From Flavicella sp042091695 (GTDB taxonomy: Bacteria; Bacteroidota; Bacteroidia; Flavobacteriales; Flavobacteriaceae), in NCBI GenBank assembly GCA_042091695.1, contig JBELHA010000024.1, positions 1 through 44,339 on the forward strand: a stretch of 44,339 bases of DNA. Direction: 5' to 3'. Position numbers and translations under genes: made by a program. This document shows positions 8,327 to 15,133 of this stretch, piece after piece. Position 1 is the stretch's first letter; every line of letters starts with the position of its first letter. Under the pieces are notes generated by a model that was given only the letters and a program-made list of their open reading frames with translations, made no database searches and was not told the origin of the DNA.

Positions 8327-9012
8327 TTTACGCCTTGTTAATAGCATCTGTATTGATCGGTGCACTAATCGTTCGCATTTTAAATCCAAAACAATCATTG
8401 GTTCGTTTGTTATTGTCTTTTAGTGGTGCCTATTTATTGGCTATTACTGTTTTACATATGTTACCCGAGCTATACCATCATACAGCACATAAAGATGTAC
8501 ACAAAATAGAGGTCGGTATCTTTATCCTTTTAGGGGTATTGATTCAATCCATACTAGAGTCTTTTTCCAAAGGAGCTGAACACGGTCATATACACTCGCA
8601 GTCACAGACTAAAAAGTTTCCATGGTTGTTATTTTGTAGTTTGAGTTTGCATGCAATTTCTGAAGGAATTCCGGTAGGATACACAGAGGGGAGTGAACTT
8701 TTATGGGCCATCATTGTACATAAAATCCCTATTAGTATTGTATTGGCTACTTTTTTATTACACTCAGAATTTTCTAGAAAACAAAGTTATTTCTTTATTG
8801 GGGCTTTTGCTCTTATGAGTCCTTTGGGGGTAATTTCCTCTGAGCTGCTTCCATTTTTCAGAACCTACCACAGTGAAATCACTGGAATTACCGTCGGAAT
8901 ATTTTTACATATTTCAACAGTAATTTTATTTGAAAGTTCTAAAGACCATCGCTTTAATTTTGCAAAATTTAGCGCAATCCTTTTGGGGATGCTTGTCGCT
9001 ATGCTTTCGTAA
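8323..9012 (+). CDS. ZIP family divalent metal transporter
   Basis: A 229-residue inner-membrane importer, probably for zinc or another divalent cation. About eight hydrophobic segments are visible. The metal-site helices show HAISEGIPVGY (residues 110-120, His110 and Glu114) and HKIPIS (133-138), the signature pair of the ZIP family; the first-helix motif HMLPE is at 45-49. A histidine-bearing loop HGHIH (88-92 region), a usual metal-sensing or delivery loop, lies between helices 3 and 4. The ATG overlaps the methyltransferase stop. No zinc-uptake regulator box was identified upstream, so metal control is not shown. Confidence 0.9.
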   Translation: MIYALLIASVLIGALIVRILNPKQSLVRLLLSFSGAYLLAITVLHMLPELYHHTAHKDVHKIEVGIFILLGVLIQSILESFSKGAEHGHIHSQSQTKKFPWLLFCSLSLHAISEGIPVGYTEGSELLWAIIVHKIPISIVLATFLLHSEFSRKQSYFFIGAFALMSPLGVISSELLPFFRTYHSEITGITVGIFLHISTVILFESSKDHRFNFAKFSAILLGMLVAMLS

Positions 9013-9058
9013 AAAAACACATAAAAACAATAAACTCCTCTTTTTGAGCTAAATAACA

Positions 9059-9066
9059 TATATTTG
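9059..9066 (+). promoter_or_regulatory. Promoter -7 element for small membrane protein
   Basis: TATATTTG matches TAnnTTTG exactly, 32 bases before ATG 9099. It suggests that this small gene has its own promoter and is genuinely expressed. No clear -33 TTTG stands at the right distance; the nearest, 9043-9046, is too close. Confidence 0.45.
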
Positions 9067-9098
9067 TACCCTTGTTATATAATACCCCTTAAACAACA

Positions 9099-9500
9099 AT
9101 GGAACATTACAATACGCCCCCTTCAAAGTCTTTTTTAAAAACCTCTAAAATAAGTCAGTACTTAACGCACTGCTTGCGCATCAAAAAAACAAATCGAACA
9201 CTGATAGATATATTACTATGGTGGGAATCAAAAAGATTTTTTTTCAACTTCGTTTTACTAGTTCTTAACTATCTTTTTTATAAACTTACATATCTATTTA
9301 ACCATACAAATGAAATCGCATTTTTCAACAAAAGAAATCTTTCTTTAATGCTTTTGGTAAACATACTATATTCATTGTCTTGCGTATATGAATTTATACT
9401 CCCCTCAAATACAAATTTTGCGCCCAATGCATATAAAAAAGGACTTCTTCTGTCCTTTGGGATTTTTGTACTTCAATATACCGCTGTAAGTTTTTACTAA
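9099..9500 (+). CDS. Small membrane protein of unknown function
   Basis: I do not recognise a named family. The 133 residues comprise a basic, soluble N-terminus (1-45) with the motif IDILLWWESKRF at about 36-47, then three hydrophobic segments at about 47-66, 81-100 and 115-133. The WWE(S/K)(K/R)R motif just before the first helix recalls small, unnamed flavobacterial membrane proteins. It stands alone: the gap to prfC is 146 bases with prfC's own promoter, and the gap upstream has its own -7 element. There is no visible enzyme motif. Confidence 0.6.
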   Translation: MEHYNTPPSKSFLKTSKISQYLTHCLRIKKTNRTLIDILLWWESKRFFFNFVLLVLNYLFYKLTYLFNHTNEIAFFNKRNLSLMLLVNILYSLSCVYEFILPSNTNFAPNAYKKGLLLSFGIFVLQYTAVSFY

Positions 9501-9591
9501 TGCTTTTCATTACATTATAAAACAAAATTATTTTTAGAGAGATTCTTTAGATAAATCTAAGGCAATAATTTCGGCAACAAATACTAAAATG

Positions 9592-9599
9592 TATCTTTG
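9592..9599 (+). promoter_or_regulatory. Promoter -7 element for prfC
   Basis: TATCTTTG is a perfect TAnnTTTG match. TTTC at 9569-9572 lies 19 bases upstream and could be the -33 element (3 of 4 matches). Transcription would begin near 9606, just before the inverted repeat at 9607-9623. Confidence 0.6.
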
Positions 9600-9606
9600 C
9601 ATTCGA

Positions 9607-9623
9607 AAACAGTTATACTGTTT
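9607..9623 (+). promoter_or_regulatory. Inverted repeat at the 5' end of prfC mRNA
   Basis: aaacagt and actgttt pair perfectly around tat. The position, right after the -7 element and near the expected start of transcription, fits either a 5' hairpin that protects the mRNA or a repressor operator. The sequence cannot separate these. Confidence 0.35.
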
Positions 9624-9646
9624 GCAAACACTACAATATTATAAGC

Positions 9647-11233
9647 ATGTCATTTTTAGAAGAAATAGCAAGAAGAAGAACCTTTGGAATCATCTCACAC
9701 CCAGATGCAGGTAAAACCACTTTAACGGAAAAATTACTTTTATTTGGAGGTGCCATTCAAGAAGCTGGGGCCGTTAAGAACAATAAAATCAAAAAAGGAG
9801 CCACTTCGGATTTTATGGAAATAGAACGTCAAAGAGGAATATCTGTTGCTACTTCTGTACTTGCATTTATCTATAAAGACAAAAAAATAAACATCCTAGA
9901 TACTCCGGGACACAAGGATTTCGCGGAGGACACTTTTAGAACACTCACAGCGGTTGACAGTGTTATCGTTGTAATTGATGTCGCAAAGGGAGTCGAAGAA
10001 CAGACAGAGAAACTCGTAAAAGTGTGTAGGATGCGAAAAATTCCAATGATCGTTTTTATCAACAAATTGGATCGTGAAGGAAAAGATGCTTTTGACCTTT
10101 TAGACGAGGTAGAACAGAAATTGGATCTGAGAGTTACCCCTTTGAGTTTTCCAATTGGAATGGGTTACGATTTTAAGGGAATTTACAATCTTTGGGAAAA
10201 GAAAATTAATATTTTCTCTGCAGACAACAAACAAACTGTTTCAGAAGGTGTAGAATTTACGGACGTTTCAAATCCTGAACTGGATGAAATTGTTGGAGAA
10301 ACAGCTGCAGAAACACTTAGAGAAGAGTTGGAAATGGTAGAAGGAGTTTATCCTGAATTTGACCAAGATGCATACTTAGCAGGTGATTTACAGCCCGTAT
10401 TTTTCGGGTCTGCTTTGAATAATTTTGGGGTAAAAGAATTGTTGGATTGCTTTATCAATATCGCACCTACTCCACAGCCTAAAATGAGTGATTCTAGATT
10501 GATCGACTCAAAAGAAGAAAAGTTGACAGGTTTTGTCTTTAAAATTCACGCCAACATGGATCCTAAGCACAGAGATCGTCTTGCTTTTGTGAAAATAGTT
10601 TCAGGTACATTTAAAAGAAATGTACCCTACCTACATGTGAGAAACAATAAAAAAGTAAAATTCTCTAGTCCCAACGCTTTCTTTGCAGAAAAGAAACAGA
10701 TTGTAGATGAATCCTTTCCAGGAGATATCGTTGGATTACACGACACAGGAAATTTTAAAATTGGAGATACCCTAACAGAAGGAGAAATCACAAATTTCAA
10801 AGGAATTCCAAGTTTTTCACCAGAACATTTCCGCTATGTAAACAATGCAGATCCTTTAAAAGCAAAACAACTTTACAAAGGCTTGGATCAGTTGATGGAT
10901 GAAGGAGTTGCACAGTTATTTACACTTGAACTCAATGGTCGTAAAGTAATTGGAACTGTAGGTGCCCTTCAGTATGAAGTCATCCAATACCGTTTGGAAC
11001 ACGAATACGGTGCGAAATGCACCTATGAAAATCTTCCAATGCATAAAGTATGCTGGGTACAGCCTTCGGAAAACAACGAAGAATTTAAGGAATTCAAACG
11101 TGTCAAACAACGTTATCTAGCAAAAGACAAACAAGGGCAACTGGTATTTTTGGCAGATTCAGCATTTACGATTCAGATGACTCAAGGAAAATACCCTTCT
11201 GTAAAATTGCACTTTACAAGTGAGTTTGAGTAA
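9647..11233 (+). CDS. prfC: Peptide chain release factor 3 (RF3)
   Basis: A translational GTPase that removes RF1/RF2 from the ribosome after termination. The 528-residue length is normal for RF3. GTPase motifs: P-loop HPDAGKTT (18-25), the switch I region with RQRGISVATS (61-70), DTPGHKDF (85-92) and NKLDRE (139-144). The IS(V/I)ATSV form of switch I and the C-terminal segment GALQYEVIQYRLEHEYG are characteristic of RF3 rather than EF-G. The ATG at 9647 gives the standard start SFLEEIARRRTFGIISHPDA. The next gene begins 12 bases after the stop, so the two are probably cotranscribed. Confidence 0.97.
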   Translation: MSFLEEIARRRTFGIISHPDAGKTTLTEKLLLFGGAIQEAGAVKNNKIKKGATSDFMEIERQRGISVATSVLAFIYKDKKINILDTPGHKDFAEDTFRTLTAVDSVIVVIDVAKGVEEQTEKLVKVCRMRKIPMIVFINKLDREGKDAFDLLDEVEQKLDLRVTPLSFPIGMGYDFKGIYNLWEKKINIFSADNKQTVSEGVEFTDVSNPELDEIVGETAAETLREELEMVEGVYPEFDQDAYLAGDLQPVFFGSALNNFGVKELLDCFINIAPTPQPKMSDSRLIDSKEEKLTGFVFKIHANMDPKHRDRLAFVKIVSGTFKRNVPYLHVRNNKKVKFSSPNAFFAEKKQIVDESFPGDIVGLHDTGNFKIGDTLTEGEITNFKGIPSFSPEHFRYVNNADPLKAKQLYKGLDQLMDEGVAQLFTLELNGRKVIGTVGALQYEVIQYRLEHEYGAKCTYENLPMHKVCWVQPSENNEEFKEFKRVKQRYLAKDKQGQLVFLADSAFTIQMTQGKYPSVKLHFTSEFE

Positions 11234-11244
11234 TTAGAGACACT

Positions 11245-12777
11245 ATGAAAAAGATTGTTTTTATTCTACTAACAGTGTGCAACACTTTGGGTATGGTGTC
11301 GCAATCACATAAAGAGGCTTTTATCGTAGCAGAACGTAAAACGCTTAGCAACTCTATAAAATTAGATTATATCCCCGTTAAGATGCCTGATGGAGAAATA
11401 CCAATGGATATAATCGGATTGCACTACGACCTCAATCTGGGAAAGTATTTCTACACGGGTGTTGGGATGTATGCGGCAATTATTGGAGACCAAGGAGGGT
11501 TATTTACCCTTGGTGCTGAAATAGGATTACAGCAAAAGATTTATAAAAACCTCTATCTCAATACGGATTTTCATTTTGGCGGTGGCGGTGGCTATAGGTA
11601 CCTCGTTCGAGATGGCGCTTATATCAATGCCAATATTGGACTGCAACTCAAAACAGATAATATCTCTTATGGGCTTCAATATGCATATTTTGATTTTTTC
11701 AAAGGGAGTATAAAAAGCAATGGAATAGCTGCTTTTATAAGCATCCCCTCGGAACTTGTATACACTGACTACAAACAATCAAATAAAAAGTTTGACAACA
11801 ATTCTTTAGAAAAAACCGATTGGAATCAACAAGCGAATAAAGGAAGTTTCACGTTGCGACTAGACCATTTCTACACTATTGGAGAAACTAAAGACCAATG
11901 GTACAACCCCATTGACAACACTTTGCGTACTTTGGGTTTTGAATACTCAAAATACCTACACAAAAAATGGTTTAGTTTTATACATTTAGACGCTATATTC
12001 AGTGGGTTACCATCAGGGTTTATGGATTTATTTGTTGGGGCTGCCTATGAACCTGTACAGACAAGAAATCTAAAATTGTACACAAAAATGGGGGTTGGTG
12101 CATCTGGAGGACGGGTAGAACGAGAAGGAGGACTTACACTTTACCCTAGTATTGGTTTTGAAAAACGCATCAAAAACGGATTTTCTATCACAGGTCACGG
12201 CGGATATATCAAAGCTCCCTTGGGGAATTTTGAAGCCTTTACATTGGGATATGGAATTAAGTACACTTCTTATAAAAACGGTATTTACCATGCAGAAATA
12301 GAGCAACACAAAAACAGCCTTGTCAACACAAAAGGAGTACAAGTTAGTCTACAAAACCAAAGCTACCTCAAAGCTTCAAGTACCGTAAGGCCTCCTATAG
12401 ACTTGCAACTAATAGCTGTACAAATAAACTATGAGGTATCAGACAGGTTCTATATTGCAGGACAGGCATCTTTTGCCTATGAAGGAGAATCAGGAGGATA
12501 CGCAGATGGAATGGTAGGAATCGGGTGGTATCTACACAAGAGGAATCGAACAAATTTAGAGTTCTTTTCAGAGGTATTAGTTGGCGCTGGTGGTGGTGCT
12601 CATGTAGATACAGGCGCAGGATTTTCTATAAAACCAAAAATGGGGATACAATATTATCTAAAAGATAATATATCCTTACTACTAAGTGGAGGAAAAATGA
12701 TCGCTCCTTATGGAAATTTGAACGCTACTAACATAAATGTTGGTATCTCATACAATTTTGCAACACTCGGTTTGTAA
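11245..12777 (+). CDS. Predicted outer-membrane/secreted beta protein with three similar units
   Basis: No named family recognised. The 510-residue protein begins with a signal peptide (about 1-20, MKKIVFILLTVCNTLGMVSQ) and is otherwise rich in glycine and aromatic beta strands typical of outer-membrane barrels. Three units of about 110-118 residues recur with a period near 160: about 56-168, 228-342 and 388-505. Each holds a glycine cluster (FGGGGGYRY at 111-119, GVGASGGRV at 283-291, GAGGGAHVD at 447-455). Then come a G-containing strand and an ending such as YIKAPLGNF or MIAPYGNLN (321-329, 485-493). It ends ISYNFATLGL with an aromatic near the terminus, as in barrel proteins. It follows prfC by 12 bases, with no obvious functional link. 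Confidence 0.7.
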   Translation: MKKIVFILLTVCNTLGMVSQSHKEAFIVAERKTLSNSIKLDYIPVKMPDGEIPMDIIGLHYDLNLGKYFYTGVGMYAAIIGDQGGLFTLGAEIGLQQKIYKNLYLNTDFHFGGGGGYRYLVRDGAYINANIGLQLKTDNISYGLQYAYFDFFKGSIKSNGIAAFISIPSELVYTDYKQSNKKFDNNSLEKTDWNQQANKGSFTLRLDHFYTIGETKDQWYNPIDNTLRTLGFEYSKYLHKKWFSFIHLDAIFSGLPSGFMDLFVGAAYEPVQTRNLKLYTKMGVGASGGRVEREGGLTLYPSIGFEKRIKNGFSITGHGGYIKAPLGNFEAFTLGYGIKYTSYKNGIYHAEIEQHKNSLVNTKGVQVSLQNQSYLKASSTVRPPIDLQLIAVQINYEVSDRFYIAGQASFAYEGESGGYADGMVGIGWYLHKRNRTNLEFFSEVLVGAGGGAHVDTGAGFSIKPKMGIQYYLKDNISLLLSGGKMIAPYGNLNATNINVGISYNFATLGL

Positions 12778-12903
12778 TAGTTTTTTTATTCGTATTTAGA
12801 AGAATAAAGTATGCAAAAAAAACATTAAAAAACGTCCTAAACATAGCTTCTAAAAAAAGGAGGTACAATAAGGTAAAAATCAGACAATTAATAGCCTTTT
12901 TAT

Positions 12904-12934
12904 TTTGAAACCATCAAATACATTGTTAGATTTG
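12904..12934 (+). promoter_or_regulatory. Complete Bacteroidota-type promoter (-33 and -7)
   Basis: TTTG at 12904-12907, a 19-base spacer, then TAGATTTG at 12927-12934. Both elements and the spacing match the primary-sigma consensus of this phylum. The ATG of the carbohydrate-binding domain protein lies 20 bases downstream at 12955. It is the clearest full promoter in the window. Upstream, 12778-12903 shows no gene and no clear terminator. Confidence 0.7.
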
Positions 12935-12954
12935 TTTAAAAAATTAACAAACTT

Positions 12955-13251
12955 ATGGCTATTAAAAAACAGTACCTAAAAAGCAAACCCGTGTGCAAAG
13001 TTACCTTTGAAGTACTTGCTAAAGATTCAAAAACAGTTTCAGTCGTTGGAGATTTCAACAAATGGAATACAGAAAGCACTCCATTGAAGAAATTGAAAAA
13101 TGGAAGATTTAAAGGTGTTATATCTTTGGATGCTGACAATATTTATGAATTCAAATATGTGGTAGACGGAAATTACCAAAACGAAGAAAAAGCAGATGCG
13201 TTCAAATGGAACGACTATGCGAATTCTGAAAATAGTGTTCTAGAATTGTAA
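12955..13251 (+). CDS. Stand-alone glycogen-binding (CBM48/AMPK1_CBM-like) domain protein
   Basis: A 98-residue cytoplasmic protein consisting of almost nothing but an early-set, immunoglobulin-like carbohydrate-binding domain (about 13-90). The signature VSVVGDFNKWN (residues 28-38) followed by PLKKLKNGRFKGVISL and the strand YEFKYVVDG matches the CBM48/AMPK-beta family, which binds alpha-glucans such as glycogen. In that family the tryptophan of FNKW contacts sugar. No catalytic domain is fused and no glycogen gene is adjacent, so it may be an adaptor. It has its own consensus promoter and a strong terminator, making it a monocistronic and probably well-expressed gene. Confidence 0.85.
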   Translation: MAIKKQYLKSKPVCKVTFEVLAKDSKTVSVVGDFNKWNTESTPLKKLKNGRFKGVISLDADNIYEFKYVVDGNYQNEEKADAFKWNDYANSENSVLEL

Positions 13252-13277
13252 CATAAGATTTACAAAAAAAATTCCCT

Positions 13278-13318
13278 AAAACAGCTTTTCGACCGTTTCG
13301 AAAAGCTGTTTTTTTTGT
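13278..13318 (+). terminator. Intrinsic terminator after the carbohydrate-binding domain gene
   Basis: A 15-bp perfect stem (arms 13278-13292 and 13298-13312, core acagcttttcga/tcgaaaagctgt) with a 5-base loop, running into a T tract to about 13316. It starts 26 bases past the stop at 13251. Confidence 0.9.
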
Positions 13319-13398
13319 ACAAATTATTACTATAAGAAAAACCTATATTGACATCAATTAAAAAAATTGCCAAGAACTTAATGCTGTTTGATTTTGGT

Positions 13399-13406
13399 TA
13401 TCTTTG
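13399..13406 (+). promoter_or_regulatory. Promoter -7 element for peroxiredoxin gene
   Basis: TATCTTTG matches TAnnTTTG, 42 bases before ATG 13449. I see no clear -33 TTTG at 19-21 bases, which would be in keeping with an activator-dependent promoter, but no OxyR site can be shown by eye. Confidence 0.5.
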
Positions 13407-13448
13407 TGCCTGTTAAAAAAAAATCAAACAATTTAAAACAACCATAAA

Positions 13449-14081
13449 ATGGCAGTATTAGTAGGAAAACAAGCACCTCAATTCAGTGCTCAAGCAGTAG
13501 TAAACGGAAGCGAATTTGCAGAAGATTTCACATTAGAGCAGTTCAAAGGAAATAAATATGTAGTATTATTCTTTTACCCTAAAGATTTTACATTTGTATG
13601 TCCTACAGAACTACACGCTTTCCAAGAAAAATTAGGAGAATTTGAAAAGAGAAATGTACAAGTAATTGCAGCATCTACAGATACAGAACAATCACACTGG
13701 GGATGGTTACAAATGCCAAAAGCAGAAGGAGGTATCAAAGGAATTACGTACCCAATCGTTGCAGATACAAACAAAACAATTTCTAAAAACTACGATGTAT
13801 TGGCAGGAGATTATTTCTACGATGATAAAGAGCAGTTACAAGCAGAAGGAGAATTGATCGCTTACCGTGGTTTGTTCTTAATCGACAAAGAAGGAATCGT
13901 ACGTCACCAAGTAGTAAATGACTTGCCATTAGGAAGAAATGTAGACGAAGCTTTAAGAATGGTAGATGCTTTGCAGTTCAACGAAGAAAACGGAGAAGCA
14001 TGTCCAGCAAACTGGAATTCTGAAAAAGAAGGCTTGGTAACTACACACGAAGGTGTAGCAAACTACTTAGCAGAAGTATAA
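13449..14081 (+). CDS. Typical 2-Cys peroxiredoxin (AhpC/TSA family)
   Basis: Reduces hydrogen peroxide and organic hydroperoxides in the cytoplasm. The peroxidatic cysteine is Cys51 in DFTFVCPTE, and the resolving cysteine is Cys185 in EACPANW. The length of 210 residues includes a short insert at about 121-134 (between NYDVL and AYRGLF) usual in flavobacterial members. Codons are uniform and favour A/T third positions, as in highly expressed genes. It sits between two strong terminators and is thus a single-gene unit. A second thiol peroxidase, tpx, follows. The electron donor is not encoded here: no ahpF or thioredoxin gene is in the window. Confidence 0.95.
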   Translation: MAVLVGKQAPQFSAQAVVNGSEFAEDFTLEQFKGNKYVVLFFYPKDFTFVCPTELHAFQEKLGEFEKRNVQVIAASTDTEQSHWGWLQMPKAEGGIKGITYPIVADTNKTISKNYDVLAGDYFYDDKEQLQAEGELIAYRGLFLIDKEGIVRHQVVNDLPLGRNVDEALRMVDALQFNEENGEACPANWNSEKEGLVTTHEGVANYLAEV

Positions 14082-14151
14082 GATTTTAAATATCCCTCTC
14101 AAAAACAATTGATTTAGAGGTAGATTCTTAAAATGTTTACAAATAAGTGAT

Positions 14152-14186
14152 AAAACTCTCGAATCCATTTCGAGAGTTTTTTTTTT
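14152..14186 (+). terminator. Intrinsic terminator after peroxiredoxin gene
   Basis: An 11-bp perfect stem (aaaactctcga at 14152-14162, tcgagagtttt at 14170-14180), a 7-base loop and a 10-base T run. It separates the peroxiredoxin from tpx. Confidence 0.9.
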
Positions 14187-14221
14187 AATGTATTTTTGAT
14201 GCTCACAAAAAAACCAAAACC

Positions 14222-14719
14222 ATGGCTAGAATCACATTGGGAGGTACTCCCGTAGAAACAATCGGAGATTTACCTGAAATAGGAAGTAAAGCTCCTTCTT
14301 TTACATTAAAAACAAAAGACTTATCCACATTTTCTTTAGCGGATTATAAAGGATCACGAGTGGTATTAAATATATTTCCAAGCATCGACACAGATGTCTG
14401 TGGAAACTCAGTAAGAAACTTTAATAAGAGTGCAGCAGCACTCGAGAATACAAAAGTACTCTGTATTTCTAGAGACCTACCTTTTGCACACGCGCGTTTT
14501 TGTGGTGCTGAAGGAATTGAAAACGTTATTACAGGTTCTGACCTAACAGGTGATTTTTCAAAAGATTACAACTTGATGTTTTCTACAGGAGCTTTTGAAG
14601 GTCTGGCATCGAGATCTGTTATTGTTCTTGATGAAACTGGAACTGTTGTGTATACAGAACAAGTAGCTGAAACTGGTAATGAGCCTAATTATGATGCTGC
14701 GCTAAAAACACTTGATTAA
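14222..14719 (+). CDS. tpx: Thiol peroxidase
   Basis: An atypical 2-Cys peroxiredoxin of 165 residues that reduces lipid and alkyl hydroperoxides using thioredoxin. The peroxidatic cysteine is Cys60 in SIDTDVCGNSV and the resolving cysteine is Cys94 in FAHARFC; both positions agree with E. coli Tpx (61 and 95). The N-terminus ARITLGGTPVETIGDLP is family-typical and fixes the start. The TAA overlaps the ATG of dgkA (TAATG), so it leads the tpx-dgkA-ftsK-lolA-lptF/G-ribB run. Confidence 0.96.
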   Translation: MARITLGGTPVETIGDLPEIGSKAPSFTLKTKDLSTFSLADYKGSRVVLNIFPSIDTDVCGNSVRNFNKSAAALENTKVLCISRDLPFAHARFCGAEGIENVITGSDLTGDFSKDYNLMFSTGAFEGLASRSVIVLDETGTVVYTEQVAETGNEPNYDAALKTLD

Positions 14720-15087
14720 TGAAAAAAGAATCTTTTGTGAAAAATCGTCTCAAAAGTTTTAAATATGCATACAGAGGCTTGTGTAAATTAATTCAAACTG
14801 AAAACAGTATCAAACTTCAATTTTCTGCGGCCATTGCTATCACTATCATAGGTTTTGTAATGCAAATATCACCCGTAGAATGGATGTTACAATTGCTCTC
14901 TATTGGATTGGTACTGTCTATTGAAGGTTTGAATACTGCAGTAGAGAGGATTGCAGATTTCATACACCCTGAACACCATGATAAAATTGGAGAAATCAAA
15001 GATATTGCTGCTGGAGCTGTTGCATTTAGTGCCCTAGCGGCACTAGGTATAGGCTTGTTTATATATGTGCCAAAATTCATCGCCTAG
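14719..15087 (+). CDS. dgkA: Diacylglycerol/undecaprenol kinase family protein
   Basis: A small integral-membrane lipid kinase (122 residues) with three helices at about 33-50, 55-75 and 97-118. It carries the family motifs ENSIK (29-33), SIEGLNTAVE (67-76; Glu69 and Asn72 at the same numbers as in E. coli DgkA) and KDIAAGAV (94-101). It phosphorylates diacylglycerol, or undecaprenol in the Gram-positive branch; sequence alone does not decide which. It starts inside the tpx stop. An alternative product name is undecaprenol kinase. Confidence 0.92.
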   Translation: MKKESFVKNRLKSFKYAYRGLCKLIQTENSIKLQFSAAIAITIIGFVMQISPVEWMLQLLSIGLVLSIEGLNTAVERIADFIHPEHHDKIGEIKDIAAGAVAFSALAALGIGLFIYVPKFIA

Positions 15088-15133
15088 TGCAACTCTAAAT
15101 TGTATCTTTACGTTATAAATTTTATCCAAAATA

